NCBI GenBank assembly: GCA_021805565.1
Contig: JAJZFA010000021.1
Span: forward strand, 62,001 to 126,000
Length of the DNA stretch: 64,000 nucleotides
Source of the DNA: Pseudomonadota bacterium
Lineage (GTDB): Bacteria > Pseudomonadota > Alphaproteobacteria > Acetobacterales > Acetobacteraceae
Direction of reading: 5' to 3'
Positions 8,441 through 17,602 of the stretch are shown here, in pieces; the stretch's first letter is position 1; each line of letters opens with the position of its first letter. Below the pieces are notes generated by a model. The model was not told the DNA's origin, made no database searches, and was given only the letters and a program-made list of their open reading frames with translations. A program made the translations under genes and the position numbers.

Positions 8441-9306
8441 GTCATCATCCCTTCCTCGCCCAGCAGTCCGCGCGGACGCACGATCAGGACGAGCAGCATG
8501 ATGACGTAAATGACCGCCTCGCTGGCCGCCGGCCAGAATACCGTTGTCAGGGCGCCGGCGACACCGATCAGCAGCCCGCCCAGCAGCGTGCCGGTCAGGC
8601 TGCCCACACCGCCGACGATGATAGCGATGAAGCTTGGCATCAGCAGATCGTCGCCCATGTTCGGGTTAAGCCCGATTTGTCCAGCCGCCAGCACGCCGGC
8701 GAGACCGGCGAGCAACGATCCGACCGCGAAATTGAACGATCGCAGCATGCCGACATTCACGCCCAGTGCCGCCACCGTATCCAGATCGAGCGTGCCCGCT
8801 CGGATACGAATGCCGACACGGGTGTATCGCAGGAATGCAAACAGGCCCGCGACGGCGCCGATGACGATCGCCACCATGAAAATCCGATACCAGGTGATAA
8901 AAAACAGATCGGGCGAGATGGGTGCGGCGAGGCCGTCGGGGATTGTCATCGGCAGGCCGTTCGGCCCCCAGATATAGCGACAGGCATCTTGCATGATGAA
9001 CGCCAGACCGAACGTCAGAAGCAGGCTGTAAACCGGATCGCGCGCGTAAACCCGCCGGATCAGCACTCGCTCGATCAGGAAGCCGAACACCGCCGTTAGG
9101 ATGGGGGATACAAGCAGCGCCCCCCAGAACCCGATAAACGGTGTCAACACGAACGCGATATATCCGCCCAGTGCGAGGAAGTTGCCGTGTGCGAAGTTGA
9201 TCACGTTAGACAGATTGAGGATCAGCGACAGGCCCAGGGCCATCAGCACGTAGAACGCGCCGATGATAAGCCCGTTCGTTACGTTGAACAGTACAAGTTG
9301 CAGCAT
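8437..9306 (-). CDS. livH: Branched-chain-type ABC transporter permease
   Basis: A 289-residue permease with LivH features: GLIIGAFYVLMALGLSL at the N-terminus, INFAHGNFLALG, and the GGVGSLTGTLLGG loop towards the C-terminus. An AAGGG lies eight bases before the ATG. It is separated from the binding-protein gene by 38 bases and overlaps livM. It is an inner-membrane partner of LivM. Confidence 0.92.
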   Translation of the reverse strand: MLQLVLFNVTNGLIIGAFYVLMALGLSLILNLSNVINFAHGNFLALGGYIAFVLTPFIGFWGALLVSPILTAVFGFLIERVLIRRVYARDPVYSLLLTFGLAFIMQDACRYIWGPNGLPMTIPDGLAAPISPDLFFITWYRIFMVAIVIGAVAGLFAFLRYTRVGIRIRAGTLDLDTVAALGVNVGMLRSFNFAVGSLLAGLAGVLAAGQIGLNPNMGDDLLMPSFIAIIVGGVGSLTGTLLGGLLIGVAGALTTVFWPAASEAVIYVIMLLVLIVRPRGLLGEEGMMT

Positions 9307-9344
9307 CGGCCGCCCTTCGGTAGCAGGAGTTCAGGGCGTAGGCG

Positions 9345-10589
9345 TCAGGCCGGGTGGACCATTTTGCATCCGGTTTCAGACACGGGGCCGGCGGCTGTTT
9401 CGCCCGGCACCACGCTGGTTACGGTGAACACGTCGTCCGGGCTGCCGGTGGGCGGATGCGCGTCCCCGACGAAAATGTTCGACATCAGTTGATGATCGCC
9501 CGCCCGGTAATAGACACGGCCGGGCTGCAGGGCGACATCCGGCGGTAGGTCCATATCTTCCATCGCCAGCGCCAGTTTAGGACCTTCGAGGGACTTCGCC
9601 TTTTCCGCCGCGAGGCGCACCGATTGCACCGCGACGTAGCCGAACCAATGGCGTGCGCTGGGGGTTTTGCCTGTCGCTTTGCGGAAATCGCCCACGAACG
9701 TTGCGACCTCTGGCACGTTGGGCTGGTTCCACCACCATTCCATGTCCCACGTTCCCGCCTGCGCGTCCTTGGGGACCGACTTGATGCTTTCGAGTTCGTA
9801 CAGCGCGCCGCCGAGCGCCATTTCCTTCTGCATCCCGAACTGGATGAACTGCTTCATGCAATTAATTTGCGCCAGGCCGCCCATGTTGTTCAGCAACACA
9901 TCGGGCTTATAGGCCTTTGCCTTGATGAGTGTGGCGGAGTATTCCGACGTATTGATGGGCAGTAGTTCGGCCTGAAATTCCCCACCGAGCGCTTTGAGAT
10001 TCTTGACAAATCTGTCTTGCAGGGTGTGGCCGTAGGCGTAGTCCGGCGTGACGAAAAAGAATTTCTTGCCGAACCGCTTTACCAGATTTCCCGTGACGGC
10101 GGCGGCGTCCATCGAGGTGGTATTACAGATACGGAAGACGTTCCATTTGCAGTCGGTCCCTGTGATCGGATCGGTATGGCCGCCGGGCACGATCTGAAAC
10201 ACCTTCAGTTCGTTGGTAACCTGCGACATCGCATAGGCGATGCCGGAGTTCACGTCGCCGAATACGACGTCCACTTTGTCGCGTTCGATGAGTTTGCGGG
10301 TTTTCTGTACGCCGGTTCCGACGTCGTTGGCGGAGTCTTCCACCAAGAGTTCGATCGGGCGGCCGAGGATACCGTTCCGTTTATTGAGTAAGTCCACGGT
10401 GTAGCGGGCGCCTTCGACCTCGCTGGCGGCGAGCGCGGACAGGATTCCGGTCAGCGGATCGACCATGCCGATGCGAACCGGTGTTTCCCCGCGTGCCGCG
10501 ATAATCGGCGGGGCGGCCAGGGCGGTTATGGCGAGGCTGGATTTCAGCAGCGCGCGGCGGCGGATGGCGATGTGAGCCGATGAGATCAT
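9345..10589 (-). CDS. ABC transporter substrate-binding protein (LivK/Peripla_BP family)
   Basis: A 414-residue periplasmic binding protein. The start chosen is the ATG at 10587-10589, preceded by AGGGGA; it gives a signal sequence beginning MISSAHIAIRRRALLKSS, with consecutive arginines that make Tat export possible. The mature part opens VRIGMVDPLTG, and VFGDVNSG and TPDYAYGHTLQ are typical of the branched-chain-like receptor family. It is the first gene of the importer operon. The receptor subgroup includes amide- and urea-binding members, so the ligand need not be an amino acid. The 145 bases upstream show no promoter I can defend. Confidence 0.88.
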   Translation of the reverse strand: MISSAHIAIRRRALLKSSLAITALAAPPIIAARGETPVRIGMVDPLTGILSALAASEVEGARYTVDLLNKRNGILGRPIELLVEDSANDVGTGVQKTRKLIERDKVDVVFGDVNSGIAYAMSQVTNELKVFQIVPGGHTDPITGTDCKWNVFRICNTTSMDAAAVTGNLVKRFGKKFFFVTPDYAYGHTLQDRFVKNLKALGGEFQAELLPINTSEYSATLIKAKAYKPDVLLNNMGGLAQINCMKQFIQFGMQKEMALGGALYELESIKSVPKDAQAGTWDMEWWWNQPNVPEVATFVGDFRKATGKTPSARHWFGYVAVQSVRLAAEKAKSLEGPKLALAMEDMDLPPDVALQPGRVYYRAGDHQLMSNIFVGDAHPPTGSPDDVFTVTSVVPGETAAGPVSETGCKMVHPA

Positions 10590-10734
10590 CCCGACGTTCC
10601 CCTGAAGCGTATTTTGATTGAGGTTCTTACACCTTTCGTCAGGATAGACAGAATGGGCCATCCGCGTCGAGTGGTAACGACGGCCCCTTAAAGACAGGAG
10701 CCGCTGCGATGTTGCGTTTGCCGATGGTCAGGTA

Positions 10735-12720
10735 CTAAAACAAGCGGCGCCAAACCCTGTACAGGCTTTCCCGATGGCGCATTGCAAAACGCGCGAACGG
10801 TGTGACATGCAAAATTGGAATAACGAAAAATTTAATCGTAAGCCGGTGCGATATACGTAAGTGACGATTTATGAACATTAAATCTGCAAGGATAGTCAGT
10901 TGATGATCTCTATCCTTTCGCAGTATCGCCCTACGGAATTCTTCTATCATAGTATGAAAAAACCGAGGCGCGATTAAGTCGCGAACATAGTAACGTCCCA
11001 TTTCGTGATCGTTTGGAAACCGACCAATAAGCTTTTTGGCATATATCGTTCGACTGACCGCCATTTTTTTGGAATAGGAGCTGCTTGTCAGATATATTCG
11101 CCACTTCGACAACGATACAGGAATATAGACGTTATCAAATCCAGCTAGAAACATGCGCAAGAAAAAATCGTCATCTTCATAACCTGATAGAAGCCTATCG
11201 AACCCCCCAACATTTTTAAATGCTCGGCGAGATATTAACGACGCAGAAGGAAGTATAAACATATCTTGTTTAAGGCATGCTTTGATATCTCGCTTGGGAT
11301 GCGCCGAACTCATCGTACCCAACAGGCCAGAAATTATTCTTTCACCCTCTTCGTTAATTTCGTCGAGGTCGCTATAGACCCAGCCAAGCGCTATCCCTCG
11401 TATTTCAAGGAACGGCTTGACCAATTCCGCTAAATGATTGGAATACCACACGTCGTCTTGATCTAAAAATGCAATTAAATCGCCATGCGCTTGATCGACA
11501 CCAGCGTTACGAGCGGCGGATTGACCCGAATTCGTCTGCTGAATTAGGCGGATCCGACGATCTTTTCCCACGCGACTGACAATTTCGGCCCCATTATCGG
11601 TCGAACCGTCATCGACCACGATAATTTCGTCGGCTGGCCACGTTTGGGTTAGAACGCTTTGAAGTGCCTCCTCGATGAATTTGGCGCCGTTATATAAGGG
11701 AATCACCACCGTCAATGTCGGCGTACGCGTGCTATAGTTGTCAATGACACGTCGGCGGTCCAATTCCGGTATCATCGATTCTAATTCGGCGATCTGATCC
11801 ACACAGGCCCCGGCCCATGCCAAATCGCCGACAAGCAGTGCGCGCCTAAGTGTTTCGCCCACATTCCGGAGGAACCTGGGAACTATGAAATCGCGCGCAT
11901 AGAAGACGTTTCCAGACGTTTGGTCGGGAAATGCATCGACCATCTTCCGGGCGAAAATCATCCGGCTGCTTGACATCTCGCGGCTGAACGATGCGCTGGC
12001 GCTGTAAACCCGCCAGCGGGACAGCGACTGATCGACATAGGCATTGTCATAGCCGGCGCGAAACAACCTTAAGAACAGATCATCGTCTTCATAGCCCAAC
12101 AAACGCTCATCGAACCCACCGATCGCGTCTATGGCTGCGCGGGAGATCAGCGTAGCCGACGGCAAGATAAACATGTCCTGTTTCAGGCAATCGATAAGAC
12201 TGGTTTTCGGATGCGCACATTCTGTATTGGCCAGCACGGACTGCTTGATAACTTCACCCGTTGATCCGACTTCATCCAGGTTGCTATACGTCCACCCGAG
12301 AGGCCGCGAACGCGGCTCGGAAAACGGTTTGACCAGTTCGTGCAGATGCGTCGGGTACCAGCCATCGTCTTGATCCAGGAGCGCAATGAGATCGCCGGTG
12401 GCTCGTTTAATGCCTAGGTTTCGTGCGGAAGATTGGCCCCCATTAGGCTTGTGCAGTAACGTGACCGGGCTGTTTCCATGGTATTTCGCAACGATTTCCG
12501 GCCCAGCGTCGGAGGATCCGTCGTTAACGACGATCACTTCGTGCGGTGGCAGTATCTGGCTGAACACACTGTCGAGCGCTTCGGCAATGAAGGATGCTCC
12601 GTTATAAAGCGGGATCACCACGGAAATTTTTAGCCTGTTGCTCGCCGGATAACAGGGATCGTCCGCAAGCGAACCGGGGAAATCGTGGGGCGTGGATATC
12701 AATATCGTCTGGCCTTCCAT
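10735..12720 (-). CDS. Tandem GT2 glycosyltransferase (two catalytic domains)
   Basis: A 661-residue protein made of two homologous family-2 glycosyltransferase domains, residues about 30-300 and 312-600. Each begins VVIPLYNGA-FI-EAL and repeats V(N/D)DGS(S/T)D, GQS(S/A)ARN, ALLDQDD/AFLDQDD and GYEDDD. The paired DXD-type motifs look intact in both halves, so both domains could transfer sugar. The downstream (second) half is much richer in A and T than the first. It overlaps the methyltransferase gene upstream by 22 bases, implying coupled translation. Likely role: assembly of a surface glycan or glycosylation of a secreted protein. Sugar and acceptor are unknown. Confidence 0.88.
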   Translation of the reverse strand: MEGQTILISTPHDFPGSLADDPCYPASNRLKISVVIPLYNGASFIAEALDSVFSQILPPHEVIVVNDGSSDAGPEIVAKYHGNSPVTLLHKPNGGQSSARNLGIKRATGDLIALLDQDDGWYPTHLHELVKPFSEPRSRPLGWTYSNLDEVGSTGEVIKQSVLANTECAHPKTSLIDCLKQDMFILPSATLISRAAIDAIGGFDERLLGYEDDDLFLRLFRAGYDNAYVDQSLSRWRVYSASASFSREMSSSRMIFARKMVDAFPDQTSGNVFYARDFIVPRFLRNVGETLRRALLVGDLAWAGACVDQIAELESMIPELDRRRVIDNYSTRTPTLTVVIPLYNGAKFIEEALQSVLTQTWPADEIIVVDDGSTDNGAEIVSRVGKDRRIRLIQQTNSGQSAARNAGVDQAHGDLIAFLDQDDVWYSNHLAELVKPFLEIRGIALGWVYSDLDEINEEGERIISGLLGTMSSAHPKRDIKACLKQDMFILPSASLISRRAFKNVGGFDRLLSGYEDDDFFLRMFLAGFDNVYIPVSLSKWRIYLTSSSYSKKMAVSRTIYAKKLIGRFPNDHEMGRYYVRDLIAPRFFHTMIEEFRRAILRKDRDHQLTILADLMFINRHLRISHRLTIKFFVIPILHVTPFARFAMRHRESLYRVWRRLF

Positions 12721-13895
12721 CTCGATGGCCTGATCATCCTTGTTAACGCACGCAATGGCGCGGTCATGCGCCAGGACGCAGAGTTCAGAAACGCCTCCCG
12801 CACCATCGACAACGCCGCGTTCTGGTTCATTAGGTCCGCAATCTTCGCGTCCCGGGCCGATAGTCTTCGATCCATTTCATCGCGTGCGCTTGACGTCCGA
12901 CGTTCGCCCGCGCCATCCGTCGCCGCTGGGACACCTAGCTTTTTTGTCGCCGTCAGCAACGAGCCGCTGGCGATCACGCGCTGCATATCCGGATGCAAAT
13001 TTAAACAATAAGGCATTTTGAGCAGCCCATCCAGGGGCTGATCCACAATGTCCGTGATTTTCAGGTTTCCGAATGTTTCGGCGTCGGCGGGCGCAAGGCC
13101 GCGATGAAACACCGTCATCATCCATTGCAGCCCGATCATCGGATGGTGATGCCATCCTACTTCAACCGATGCGATATCGCAGTCTGGTTCGAACAAGCTG
13201 CGATTTCCCATTGGGGTCGCGTTGAAATAGTGATGCGGATAGCCGTGAACCGGTTGCATGAACGGATAGTCGATCATCACGGTTCCACCGGGCTTTAGCA
13301 CCCGGCAGATTTCGGCTGCCACGTCCCAAGGACGTTTGGTATGTTCCAGGGTTGCGAAGCAGAACACAAAGTCGAATTGGTCGCTCGCAAATGGCATGGA
13401 TTCGCCGACGCATAATACATCTGTTGAGACGGACGGATATATTTCCGTATTGATAACGTTGCCGTAGTAGGTCGGGCGCAGACCGGCACCCACATCGAGA
13501 AAGAGTTTGTCCGGGTTATCGCGGATCAGCTTAACAACTGTTTCCGGATATGGATGGGCGGATACCGGCGGGGCATCCGGCACGTCGAATTCTTCCAGCA
13601 AGTCGCGGGACAGAAAGTTAAGAGGCTTGCCCGGCTGCCGAATGTTCGGCAACCCGTCTAAAAGCATAATTTTGGCGAGTTTTCGATCCCGGAGATATTC
13701 GATCGGTTCGGTATTGGCAATCTGCAAGCGGCCCTCAGCTTTGCCGATCGTTTTGAAATGCTCTTGAGCAGTTAAACCGGTCTTGCTGACGTCTGGATTG
13801 GCAGCGAGGTACCGTTGTGCGTTCAAATCCTCAATCACGAATGGAGTTTCTACGCTAGGTATTTCGTTTAGAACGACCCTCGAGCTATCCAACAT
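12699..13895 (-). CDS. SAM-dependent methyltransferase with unusual N- and C-terminal parts
   Basis: A 398-residue protein. Residues 25-56 form a short module (RYLAANPDVS ... EHFKTIGKAEGR) of a kind I associate with secreted repeat proteins and glycan-synthesis proteins. A class I methyltransferase core follows: FLDVGAGLRP at 132-141, FDFVFCFATLEH at 174-185, LKPGG at 200-204. The C-terminus has a predicted coil (RDEMDRRLSARDAKIADL) and ends with SASWRMTAPLRAL, a tail common at the ends of glycosyltransferases. It precedes and overlaps the tandem GT2 gene, so it probably modifies the same glycan. AAGGA lies nine bases before the ATG. Confidence 0.8.
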   Translation of the reverse strand: MLDSSRVVLNEIPSVETPFVIEDLNAQRYLAANPDVSKTGLTAQEHFKTIGKAEGRLQIANTEPIEYLRDRKLAKIMLLDGLPNIRQPGKPLNFLSRDLLEEFDVPDAPPVSAHPYPETVVKLIRDNPDKLFLDVGAGLRPTYYGNVINTEIYPSVSTDVLCVGESMPFASDQFDFVFCFATLEHTKRPWDVAAEICRVLKPGGTVMIDYPFMQPVHGYPHHYFNATPMGNRSLFEPDCDIASVEVGWHHHPMIGLQWMMTVFHRGLAPADAETFGNLKITDIVDQPLDGLLKMPYCLNLHPDMQRVIASGSLLTATKKLGVPAATDGAGERRTSSARDEMDRRLSARDAKIADLMNQNAALSMVREAFLNSASWRMTAPLRALTRMIRPSRWKARRY

Positions 13896-14204
13896 GGCGA
13901 TACATCCTTTTCCTTTGTCACCTCACCCGCAATGTACCAATAAAATGAGGTGCACCTCTTCGAGGCTAACAGGACTTACTATCTTTATCAGTCCAGAATA
14001 GTAATTAAATTTAACATGCCTCAACGCATTGTCACAAGTTCCAATGCACAACCACATTCAAATTCACTCTGTCTATGAAATCCCCTGCGACAACTCGTTT
14101 TATATAACGCTAATCGGCCCGTGGTCAGCTACTGACGTTGGGTTATCGACGACCGAAAATTACCGTTAAATAGGCTGAAAGGGACAATTTGACTGATAAC
14201 ACAA
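13896..14204. other. AT-rich intergenic stretch with a 12-bp palindrome
   Basis: No gene seen. This is the region upstream of the methyltransferase gene and downstream of the beta-roll gene (both minus strand). It is clearly richer in A and T than the surroundings. A perfect 12-bp palindrome, GAGGTGCACCTC, lies at 13947-13958, about 50 bases upstream of the methyltransferase start, and could be an operator. No promoter boxes are convincing. Confidence 0.4.
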
Positions 14205-14246
14205 CAAAAAACAAAAAAGCGGCAGAAATAAATCCTGCCACTTTTA
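14205..14246 (-). terminator. Rho-independent terminator of the beta-roll gene
   Basis: Read on the minus strand, an 8-bp stem (AGTGGCAG at 14242-14235 pairing with CTGCCGCT at 14225-14218, one G-T wobble) encloses a 9-base loop. It is followed by a T run interrupted by one G (TTTTTTGTTTTTT). It lies about 35 bases after the stop codon of the gene at 14279-15736. The T tract makes it the clearest intrinsic terminator in the window. Confidence 0.85.
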
Positions 14247-14278
14247 ATCACAGCCGGCATCAGACCAGAAATCTTCAC

Positions 14279-15736
14279 CTAGGCCGCATAAAGAATACGG
14301 CCATTAAGCTGAGCCGCTGACGTCAGATTTGTAAATGTAATCTGAGTAGCGTCTGACAGTGTGAGTGTGACACCATTTGCCCCAACAGCGGCAGCATTTT
14401 GAAGCGCCGAGGCAGACCCAGTTGGAGCGTAGTGCAAAATATAAACGGCATCGAGGGCCGAATTGAAATTAGAGATATAGTCGTGACCACCAGTTGCGGT
14501 ATTAAAGAACGCAAACAAGTTGGTCCCAGACCCACCGACCATCGTGGCAGATCCATTGCCCGGAAAAAATACATTGCTTCCCGAACCACCCACCAACGAA
14601 GGGCTGCCGTGACTAGAGCCACCGATCAAAGTATCGGCACCCGAGGACGCAGCTGCGTTCAGCGTTTCATTGCCTGCACCGGCCAGAAAAATAACGCCCG
14701 CCCGATTACCGACATACGTAGCCGAACTGCCAGCGCTGCCAAAAATGGTCGTCACGGCGGGCCCGGCGGTGATTGTGGACGCATTACTTGAACCGGTAGC
14801 GAGTATCACACCACCCGATCCGGGGGCGATATTTTCGGTGCCGCCGGGCGCGCCCAAAATAAAGCCCAGGCCCGAACCGCCGATATAGGTTAGATTACCG
14901 GTTCCACCAAAGATCAGATTGGTGGACATCCCGGTAGAGGTAACTGTATCCGAACCGGACCCGCCCAGAATTGTATCGGATGTTCCGCTGATATTGATAT
15001 TGCTCGAACCCGAACCGTTCACAAACAAATCGTTCGCACCTGTGGCCGTGATGGATGCGCTGCTGGAGCCGCCCGCGATGGTCGCGAAATTCCCGCTGGC
15101 GGTAATGGTCAGCGCATTGATGCCGCCGGCTGAACCGAATATCGCGGTATTAGCCCCAGAGGACAGTATTCTATTGCTGCCTGCCGCGGCGGTTATGGTA
15201 TCGCGCCCGATCGACTCTACGAGGTTGCTTCCGGAAACATTAATAATGTTCGCGCCCGGCCCTGCCGCTACCATTCCGAAGCCGGAAGCCGAGATCTTAT
15301 TGCTACCGGTATCCAACCCTGTCGAGATGAGATAATTGCCGTTCGCGCTTATCGTGTTGTTACCACCTGTGGCGGCGACAGTGCTGGTGCCCGAAATCGT
15401 GTAGGACGACCCAACGGTGTCGCCAATAAAGGCGACGTCGCTACCAGACAAGACGGCCGGAGTGGTTAATACATTTACAACATAGTTGTATCCGCTGGGG
15501 ATCGACGAATTAACGGGCCCAGCACCAGTTAACACCAGTTCGGTCGTTGTCTGAGAAGGGCTACGTGGCGCCGGCGCCGGAACTGCCCCCGGGATGCTGT
15601 CCGTTGTTATTTGAAGACTACCTGCCGTCTTAAGCGTGCCTAACAACGCGCCGATCTGAGATGCCAAATGCAAAACGTCGCCCGCACCGGTCGTGACAGT
15701 TATATTGCCCGCGCTGCCTGGAACCGTGACGCTCAT
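14279..15736 (-). CDS. Repetitive Gly/Ser/Thr-rich beta-roll surface or secreted protein
   Basis: A 485-residue protein with no Sec signal peptide. After a 45-residue head and a Pro-rich linker (VPAPAPRSPSQT) it is built of short repeats such as GSGSSNINISG, GGSGSDTVTS, GGTGNLTYIGGSG and GGSGTNLFAFF. The C-terminus (HDYISNFNSALDAVYI ... LNGRILYAA) resembles the end of RTX-like proteins that leave the cell by type I secretion. Classical GGxGxDxxx calcium nonapeptides are few and degenerate, so calcium binding is uncertain. An adhesin or biofilm role is inferred. No type I exporter genes are beside it. Confidence 0.75.
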   Translation of the reverse strand: MSVTVPGSAGNITVTTGAGDVLHLASQIGALLGTLKTAGSLQITTDSIPGAVPAPAPRSPSQTTTELVLTGAGPVNSSIPSGYNYVVNVLTTPAVLSGSDVAFIGDTVGSSYTISGTSTVAATGGNNTISANGNYLISTGLDTGSNKISASGFGMVAAGPGANIINVSGSNLVESIGRDTITAAAGSNRILSSGANTAIFGSAGGINALTITASGNFATIAGGSSSASITATGANDLFVNGSGSSNINISGTSDTILGGSGSDTVTSTGMSTNLIFGGTGNLTYIGGSGLGFILGAPGGTENIAPGSGGVILATGSSNASTITAGPAVTTIFGSAGSSATYVGNRAGVIFLAGAGNETLNAAASSGADTLIGGSSHGSPSLVGGSGSNVFFPGNGSATMVGGSGTNLFAFFNTATGGHDYISNFNSALDAVYILHYAPTGSASALQNAAAVGANGVTLTLSDATQITFTNLTSAAQLNGRILYAA

Positions 15737-16288
15737 TCTAAACTCCGTCCGTTAACTCTGGCATGGATCGACGATACGACCGGCCTGCAAAACGCTTAGC
15801 GACGACTTTGACCCACAACATCTCTAAAACCCGGCCGGGCTACCACGAATCAGACACTCAACGACTAATTTTTGTGCGACCGCAACATACATCATCACGC
15901 TTCCGTTGCAAGCGTTAAATGCGTCGGCTTCACCGAAATATTCCGGAAACGAGCACGCCACGGCAACGGACGAAAATGTCTATCGCACGGATATCAAGGA
16001 GAATTCCTGAATGCTATTGCGTTAGGCGATCTTTTTGGGGTCCGTAGGAGAGTTGATAACCAAGGTCCGAAATTACAATCAAAAGTTGCAATAAAAATTG
16101 TAATACATCCAAATCTAGCCGACTGCTTAGCCGCCCAAGACCGACCCGCCTACAGCAGACAAGACGCGATCGCTACACATAACCACTTGTAAACGATCAT
16201 ATTGCTTGCCCATCATGCGACGCCGATCCAGCGGTTGCCGGATACGGATTTTGCTTATCCACACAATACGACCTTCGGCCCGGCACGG
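15737..16288. other. Intergenic, no confident gene
   Basis: About 550 bases between the beta-roll gene and the SDR, of mixed, lower-GC composition. One 106-codon reading frame on the plus strand (15872-16192) has no ribosome site or familiar sequence and I do not accept it. An 8-bp inverted repeat, ATTACAAT at 16072-16079 and ATTGTAAT at 16097-16104, is separated by 17 bases. Its role is unknown. The part next to 15736 should hold the promoter of the beta-roll gene, but no boxes stand out. Confidence 0.4.
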
Positions 16289-17059
16289 TTACAACCAGCC
16301 GCCATCTACAACCCACAGTTGGCTGCTACACATGCGGCTGTCGTCGGACGCCAGCCACAGCACCATCCGTGTCACATCCGCCGGCACCACCTTGGTCTTC
16401 AGGCACTGGTTCCGCATCAACTCCGACTCGGCGTCCGCGGTCAGCCAAAGATCGATCTGCCGTTGCGTCATGATCCAGCCCGGAATCACGCAATTCACCC
16501 GGATGCCATGCGGCCCCAGATCGCGGGCCATACCCTTGGTCAGCCCCTCGATCGCCGCCTTGGCGCTGGTATAAGCCGGCATGCCACCCTGATTCTTGTG
16601 CCACGAAATCGAGCCGAAATTCACCACCGACCCGCCACCGGCCGCCTGCATCATCGGCGCCACGGCCTGGATTGCAAAGAACTGATGGCGCAGGTTGGTC
16701 GCCATCCGCTCATCCCAAAACGCCACCGTCACATCCTGGTATTCGTGCCGCTGGTCGTTGGCGGCATTATTGACCAGAACGCCGATCGGCCCGAGCTGCC
16801 GAGCAGCCTCGGCGATGGCCGATTGCAGGGCGGGAATGTCACGTAGGTCGCACGACACATACAGCGGTGGGGGAAGTCCCTCGGCGCGCAACGCGGCGAT
16901 CAGGTTGGACGCAGCCGTATCGTCGATATCCAAAAAAGCAACCTTCGCACCCTGGCGGGCAAACTGGGTCACATGTTCGGCGCCAATGCCGCTGGCGCCC
17001 CCGGTGACCAGCACGACCCGGTTCCGCAGGCTGGGATAGACGGCAAACATGTCTGTCAT
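16289..17059 (-). CDS. SDR-family oxidoreductase
   Basis: A 256-residue classical SDR with TGGASGIG near residue 20, NNAAND, catalytic Ser in NFGSISW, and Y-TSA-K as the active pair. It overlaps the gluconokinase gene by four bases (ATGA at 17056-17059). Coupling to gluconokinase suggests sugar-acid metabolism, for example a gluconate 5-dehydrogenase-like or aldonate dehydrogenase step, but the substrate cannot be read from the sequence. Confidence 0.88.
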   Translation of the reverse strand: MTDMFAVYPSLRNRVVLVTGGASGIGAEHVTQFARQGAKVAFLDIDDTAASNLIAALRAEGLPPPLYVSCDLRDIPALQSAIAEAARQLGPIGVLVNNAANDQRHEYQDVTVAFWDERMATNLRHQFFAIQAVAPMMQAAGGGSVVNFGSISWHKNQGGMPAYTSAKAAIEGLTKGMARDLGPHGIRVNCVIPGWIMTQRQIDLWLTADAESELMRNQCLKTKVVPADVTRMVLWLASDDSRMCSSQLWVVDGGWL

Positions 17060-17562
17060 GAAACGTACCTTTGTATTTTCTCGATGGCCTGCCTGATCGC
17101 TTCCTCCGCCGTCATCGCGATATCGACGACAATGGCACGCTCCTCCGATCCGGGTTCTTCCAGGGTCGCGAACTGGCTGTCCAGCAGCGCAGGCGGCATA
17201 AAGTGGTTTTTCCGCGACGCCATGCGTTCCGCGATCAGGGATTGGCTGCCACGCGCATACACCAGCAGCGTATCGGGACGCCCGCCGATGAGTATATCGC
17301 GGTAAGCACGCTTCAGCGCCGAACAGGCCACCGCGGCCGACGTGCCAACCGCACGCAATTCGTCCGTCCGCGCGGCGATGGCGCGCAGCCAGGGCCAGCG
17401 GTCCTCATCGGTCAATGGAATTCCGGCTTTCATCTTGGCGACATTGGCCGCCGGATGAAATGCATCGCCTTCCAGCAAGCTCCAGCCATCCTGCCGGGCA
17501 AGGCCCGCCGCGATGGTGGATTTACCGCAGCCGGAAACGCCCATGACAATCGCGATGGTCAT
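17056..17562 (-). CDS. gntK: Gluconokinase
   Basis: A 168-residue P-loop kinase starting MTIAIVMGVSGCGKST, the GntK form of Walker A. EGDAFHP, MKAGIPLTDEDRWPWL and ACSALKRAYRD are family hallmarks; it phosphorylates D-gluconate to 6-phosphogluconate in the cytoplasm. The start is the ATG at 17560-17562; a longer in-frame reading runs through the antisense of pyrE and is rejected. It lies about 40 bases downstream of pyrE and overlaps the SDR. Confidence 0.93.
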   Translation of the reverse strand: MTIAIVMGVSGCGKSTIAAGLARQDGWSLLEGDAFHPAANVAKMKAGIPLTDEDRWPWLRAIAARTDELRAVGTSAAVACSALKRAYRDILIGGRPDTLLVYARGSQSLIAERMASRKNHFMPPALLDSQFATLEEPGSEERAIVVDIAMTAEEAIRQAIEKIQRYVS

Positions 17563-17602
17563 CGGCCCGCCGCTGCCAGTGCCGCGGCTGGCCGCATGCC
17601 CG

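Noticed and set aside
14279-15736. Classical calcium-binding RTX toxin
   Set aside because: Too few true GGxGxDxxx nonapeptides, no toxin domain and no adjacent type I exporter; called a beta-roll protein instead.
15872-16192. 106-codon plus-strand frame in the intergenic region
   Set aside because: No ribosome site, no family resemblance, composition like the surrounding non-coding DNA.
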